DNA from: Limonium bicolor
Taxonomy: Eukaryota; Streptophyta; Magnoliopsida; Caryophyllales; Plumbaginaceae
Reading direction: 5' to 3'
Length of the DNA: 64,000 bases
Assembly: GCA_023374045.1 (NCBI GenBank)
Contig: CM041778.1
Coordinates: forward strand, 287,285,533-287,349,532
A program made the translations under genes and the position numbers. Under the pieces are notes generated by a model. That model ran no database searches, had not been told where the DNA came from, and saw nothing but the letters and a program-made list of their open reading frames with translations. The number at the start of each line of letters is the position of its first letter. The stretch's first letter is position 1. Of this stretch, positions 59,664-64,000 are shown one piece after another.

Positions 59664-61069
59664 TATAAACTTCCTAAGATCATCCTTCTCGGTTTCTATT
59701 TATATTTAATGTTCTATATTTCTTTTTAATTATGTCTTGATCCCATGTATAATTTATTTATTTACTTAGACATTTTATAAGGTTTTAAAATTCATCCAAG
59801 CCATGTTAGAAGTTTATAAATATACCCATACCTTTCGAATATATTCCTAGGTAGTCATATTTGCTAGAACCATAATCTTTGTACCACAAAAATATACAAC
59901 CTTTTTAAACCAGTTTATAAATTTAGTAATAGCCATTTAAAGCTCAATTTACACATAATAATATAACCTAATTATGTGGCCTTAAAAATAGGATTATAAT
60001 AACTTTTAAATGCCATAAAAATGTTTTCTAAATTATACTATTTCACGGTTTGCAACATGTTTTTTTTTTATCTTAACACCATTAAATTATTTTCCTTCAT
60101 TAATTGCCTACAAAATAACTTCAATAAGCCATTAGCACTTAGTTCAACTCATCAAATATTTAACCATTTATTTTCTACACATTTTTGGGGGTTTGAACAG
60201 CACACATATATACCCTCATCTACACGGCTATATACAGTTTTATGTATTACCTTCAAAAATTTCATTTGTTTTCTTCCTAACCCATAAATTTGACTTTAAA
60301 CAAGTCATTAACATTTAGTTTCATAACCAAATGCTTAATCCCTAAATTCCTCCATGTATTTAGGATTTTAACAGCTCCCTTTCACCCATGTATTCACGGC
60401 TTCACATCACTTTATTCCTTAACAACCTCAACTAACCCATATATTAACTTAAACAATATACATACATACTAACCCTTCTCGGTTTTTATGCAGTATCCAA
60501 GGTAGGAAGTTTTCAGATATATATATATAACCCATCGTTACCTTAATTTAGTTGCCAAGGAAGATTTTCTGCTTCACAACACTTTCACACCATCTACAAA
60601 CTCTCTTTTCCTCAGCCTAAATATGTATTCAAGAAAGCCACAGTTACACATTTTTTTTGTACAACTTCATTATGCATTTAAACCTCACGTTTTGTTTTTG
60701 TGTTTACCTTGTTAATACATGGTATTTCCTCTGGTGATTCTCCCCACAGCTTACGTTTCTCCCCTTGGTGAGTATGGCTCTTTCGGTCCCCATACTTGGT
60801 TCTTTTGCTGGAGTTACAAGGTGGTTTCGGCAGCTAACAACCAGGGACATTAGTTTAGTTTCTGTGAAAAAAATGCAGAGGAGAAAGAAGGCTTATACAG
60901 CCATGATGGTCACGATTCTCACCTAGCTTCAGAGTTGTTTGCGAGGCGTTTTGGGAGCAGTTCCTTGACTCGTTGATCAGGCTGGAAGTGTCCTCATACG
61001 TGGGTTCTAAGCCTTGGAATAATGTGGAGAAACTGATGAAGAAGATGCTGGGAAATTGTTATGAAAAGA

Positions 61070-61960
61070 AGGAAAGAATGGTTTTTTTTTACCTTGGTTT
61101 AGTGTAGTTTTCTGTTGCTGTCTTTCTTCTCTGTTTGCTACCGAGGATGAGGGTGTGCTCTAGGCACTTGTTGCTACGATAATCAGAGAAGGAAGGGCTA
61201 GTGTTGGTGTAGGAAATAAAAAAAACAACAAATTGTTGCTGGAACTGTGAAAGAAGAGAAGAAATGAAAGGAGTATAGCATTACCGTTTTTTTGTTAACT
61301 CTTCCCATGTTGTTACTGATGTGCGTGAATGTAACAGGGGGAAAGAGTTGTTGTGATGATACTGAGAGGATGGAAGATGGAGAAGGAGACTCTGGTAAGC
61401 AAGGGATGAAAAGAAAAGATGTGAAGAAGGGAAAGGGGAAGGAGCTGTGATTTACCGTTTTTGTTCTTGCTGGATTTTCTGTTGCTTGCAACCGGTAATA
61501 AGAAGTTCAGGCTGGGTGTTTTGCTGTTGTTTTCTGCAACAGAGAGGAGCAGAAGATGGGATGGAATAGCAAGGTGGAAGAAGTGTGCTGGAAGGAAAAA
61601 AAAAACGTGAGGAACAAGAGAAGAATGTAGTATGTTACCGTTTTTTTTTTTGTTTACTGTTCCAGTCTTGCTTCTGTAGGACAATGCAGAAGGCTCTAGT
61701 TGGGAGTTGTTATTGTCTTATGGAGAAGGGAGATGACAGCTGTGTCTGTAGAGGGATGGAGGGAATCCCTGGTTCTCTTTTTTTTTTTCTTATGAAACCG
61801 TGAGCAAAAAGAAAGGGAAGAGGAGGAGCTGGTGTTTACGGTTTCTTTTCTTTCCTTTGCTGGTTGCTTCTACTGCTGAGGTGATGGTACTTGTCGTGAG
61901 ACATGACAGGAGGAAGTTACAGTGGGCTAAGAAGGAAAAGAAGTGGTAGTGTACTTCTGG
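61070..61960 (-). repeat. Five diverged 170-200-bp units in the D LTR, each with a splice-donor-like core
   Basis: On the plus strand TTACC(G/T)T-like cores followed by T-rich runs recur at 61090, 61281, 61452, 61634 and (as TTTACGG) 61833. Purine-rich GGAAGAAGAG stretches lie between. In sense each core reads AACGGTAA or AAGGTAA after a poly(A)/purine stretch. The spacing matches the AAGGTAA arrays of C and G. Confidence 0.6.
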
Positions 61961-62496
61961 TTACAAGGCAACCGGCAATATGGAAGAGGAATAAGGAAAA
62001 GGGTAAAGGAGGGTAAGGTATTATGCTCTAATGTACTTGTTTTTGTACTTTATTACTAATTTACTGTCTAAATAATGATGGTTTATGTTTTCCTTTACCA
62101 ATGCAGGGAGGCGGCTGCAATATATTGGAGGGAGTTTTTATAAATTTCTCATTAGCTAATATTATGGAATTAATTGTACATGTATACATATATATATTAG
62201 TGACTATGGTAATGTGTTACCTAGTGACTTGTCACATTTTTTTTTATTTAAAAGTATATATGTGATTATATGTTTGTTTCTATAATTTGTTGAGGGTATA
62301 TAAAATATTTATACGCTTTATTACGGTATACTAGTGATATTTAATATATGTACTCATATGTGCATGCGGTATTAAATTTATGAGTTTAATCTTATGTCCA
62401 TTTTGGACTATATATTTATACCGTAATTTGTAATTATTGCTCATGATTTAATTTAATCTTTATTAATTTAAAGTAGTAATTATTTGGGGTATTTCA

Positions 62497-62512
62497 GTCT
62501 ACCCCCCTTAAA
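62497..62512 (-). other. 3' polypurine tract of D
   Basis: TTTAAGGGGGGTAGAC on the minus strand, directly before the LTR start TGAAATACCCC. Confidence 0.9.
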
Positions 62513-62712
62513 AGGACTTCGTCTCGAAGTCATTAAAATCCGATATGTACATCACTGCCCAATGAATCCCAAGGTTCTAATCCGTCCTGTCCTATCAATT
62601 CTAAAGTTCAATGTAATCCATTCCATTCAACCACCAGTTTCCAATCCAAACCAACACACATATACATATATGTGTCACAAGTCCCGAAGGATAGCTATAT
62701 ACAATAGTTCAA

Positions 62713-62763
62713 GTGCTCTAGGCACATACATATCACAAAATACATCCCAAGTGCTTAAAGCAC
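62713..62763 (-). repeat. Two-copy hairpin repeat in the D 3' untranslated region
   Basis: GTGCTCTAGGCAC (62713-62725) and GTGCTTAAAGCAC (62751-62763), both preceded by CAA and followed by ATACA. Located between internal PPT and 3' PPT, as in A and B. Confidence 0.65.
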
Positions 62764-62851
62764 ATACACAAAATCAACATACATCATAAACAACCAACAT
62801 ACACACCATAAACACACCATAAACAACACCACAACAACATATGCCAAGAGC

Positions 62852-62885
62852 TCTACCCCCCTTAAGAGGGTTACGCCCCGTGACC
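62852..62885 (-). other. Second (internal) polypurine-tract motif of D
   Basis: Minus strand GTCACGGGGCGTAACCCTCT then TAAGGGGGGTAGAGC, about 0.35 kb upstream of the 3' PPT. The shortest such spacing of the four elements. Confidence 0.75.
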
Positions 62886-63109
62886 CCCATAGTATCACAC
62901 AGTCGCTATGAGAAGAGCGGTGGATACTTGGCTCTCATGGAGTTCTCCAACCCCCACGTTTCCGTATTTCAACTTCGGAGTGGAGTCTTTTCATATCTGC
63001 GAGACGGGTCGATCTCTCGTCACTCGTCTTTAGAAGAAATCTATGCGAAAGGTGGGCGCATACTCTATTCAATCAAAGGTGTAGAGTACTTGTGCGGTCC
63101 CCCAAATAT

Positions 63110-63475
63110 GCTCTATTGGGCCCCCTCGCTCCGTAATGAGGTGCAGACCCACATACATAGGGCTTGGTTTGCCCTCTTGTTCCTAAGGATATATTGTAGA
63201 TGGTTTGTTAGCAGCGAGTTATTGTTGACCTCGTTCCAATATGATAGCGTCATTCACGGTCTTCTCTAAATTTGGAAACGGAGGTATCTTAATCGGTGCG
63301 GTGTCATTTATTGTACATGCACACGATTAGGTCTAAGTTGTGTCCAGACGTTCTGGATGACTAGCGCGAAGTATGTTTTGAATTGTTATTATCTTCACTC
63401 ATTGGTTTCTAGTTGAGATGAAGTATGACATTGGCTATCGTTTGCCATTAGTGCTCTTTGCACTGGTCTCTGAAG
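63110..63475 (-). other. Non-coding block shared by D and B (copy in D)
   Basis: CATAGGGCTTGGTTTGCCC and CCCTCGCTCCGTAATGAG (63120-63175), then ATGACATTGGCTAT (63425), match B 11785-11980 in order, with divergent DNA between. Confidence 0.7.
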
Positions 63476-64000
63476 TTTGGATGTATTAGCTTATAAATCC
63501 ACGAAGGTAATCCTTCTCATTTCGCGGTTTTGGGTTGTTATGTTCCGGAGTTAATACATTAATTGTAACCTTTGTTATGGACTTCGTGATGTTATATATT
63601 GTATTTTTAGCATATTGTTCTCACGGCAATTCTTGTACGGTTCGCCCCGCTTTCGCTAGGGAATTCATTGTTGTATTTATATTGAGCCCTGTATCTTTTG
63701 ACATCCTATATGGGTATGTTTCTTGGCAATTGAGGCATTTTCCTCTAGTATATCCTATATCTTTTCTATTTTTGCATGTTGTTTAACAAGAGTACGATTG
63801 TACATTTATGAGTTCTTGCGTGGGTTATAACAGTCAACGCCATATTTATTTTGGAGTGTCTCCTCTAACGGCCTAGGTTGTTTGTATCTCCTGCCTACGT
63901 TTTGTTTCCCATCGTCTGAGTCCTATACGAGTTTCACTCATATGATCTTTGTCAAGGTATTCATTCTAATGGTTATCTATAATGGTTGCTTCTGTGCGCA

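Larger units (their letters stand above)
56523..62496 (-). repeat. 3' LTR of D (5,974 bp)
   Basis: The largest LTR in the window; on the minus strand it opens TGAAATACCCCAAATAA and closes GGGGTGTTACA. 58300-60480 is very AT-rich with no genes. Carries an (ATT)n microsatellite and an array of about five diverged units near 61070-61960. Confidence 0.88.
56523..64000 (-). mobile_element. Element D: 3' part of a LARD-like element with a 6-kb LTR
   Basis: Minus strand: internal region (64000 to 62513, continuing outside the window), PPT 62512-62497 and 3' LTR 62496-56523. The LTR ends match B (ATCACTCACGTAGCATAATT near 56564 and 15612). Inserted into the gag of G; GTAGG (56518-56522) is the expected target duplication. 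The internal 63185-64000 shows no coding sequence apart from the block shared with B; the plus-strand open frame at 62841-63269 runs against the element and is not supported. Confidence 0.87.

Noticed and set aside
62841..63269. 142-codon plus-strand frame at the D interior.
   Set aside because: Antisense to D and overlapping the internal PPT and the B/D conserved non-coding block; the B counterpart has no such frame.

Overview
This window is plant nuclear DNA, most likely from a eudicot with a large, repeat-rich genome. I recognise no host gene, tRNA, rRNA or CRISPR array. Almost every base belongs to LTR retrotransposons nested inside one another. The evidence is TG...CA long terminal repeats, initiator-tRNA-Met primer sites (TGGTATCAGAGC), polypurine tracts, three 5-bp target-site duplications seen on both sides, a Ty3/gypsy-type Gag, a Tat/Ogre-type Gag with an Arg-tRNA-type primer site, and two short TRIM elements with the common plant LTR motif CCCACATCGG.

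Layout, left half (1-35449). Element B (minus strand) spans 7623-35449. Its 3' LTR is interrupted at 7622/7623 by element C (plus strand, 1-7622, truncated by the window edge). Its 5' LTR (15583-35449) contains TRIM T2 (17410-31686), and T2's own LTR is split by element A (minus strand, 17718-31530). B carries the only intact-looking reading frame of the window, a gag gene at 15347-14080 (minus strand).

Right half (35450-64000). An orphan LTR-like segment (35450-37565) hosts TRIM T1 (36017-36527). Element E (minus strand, 37566-48621) is split by H, a Tat/Ogre-lineage element (minus strand, 38583-47105). E's 5' LTR is split by F (plus, 48622 onward), F's LTR by G (plus, 51046 onward), and G's gag by D (minus strand, 56523 to beyond the window).

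A, B, C, D, E, F and G form one superfamily: LTRs of about 4-6 kb opening TGAAATACCCC and closing GGTGTTACA. Where the internal region is complete (A, B) it is about 4.6-4.9 kb and has, at most, gag with no recognisable protease, reverse transcriptase or integrase. They resemble LARD-type non-autonomous elements and would need pol from a partner. Their internal non-coding DNA is not random: it holds blocks conserved between sub-families, including an ungapped 54-bp block with at most 3 mismatches, a second polypurine-tract motif, a CACTTGC/GCAAGTG hairpin, and 3'-UTR hairpin repeats. The most unusual observation is that gag in B and G only reads through if 76-87-nt GT-AG introns are removed; two introns lie at the same codon position and phase in both copies. 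All LTRs also carry serial AAG|GTAA sites, many about 170-200 bp apart. Together these suggest a splicing-dependent, pol-less retrotransposon family. All homology statements are by-eye comparisons within the window; no database search was possible.
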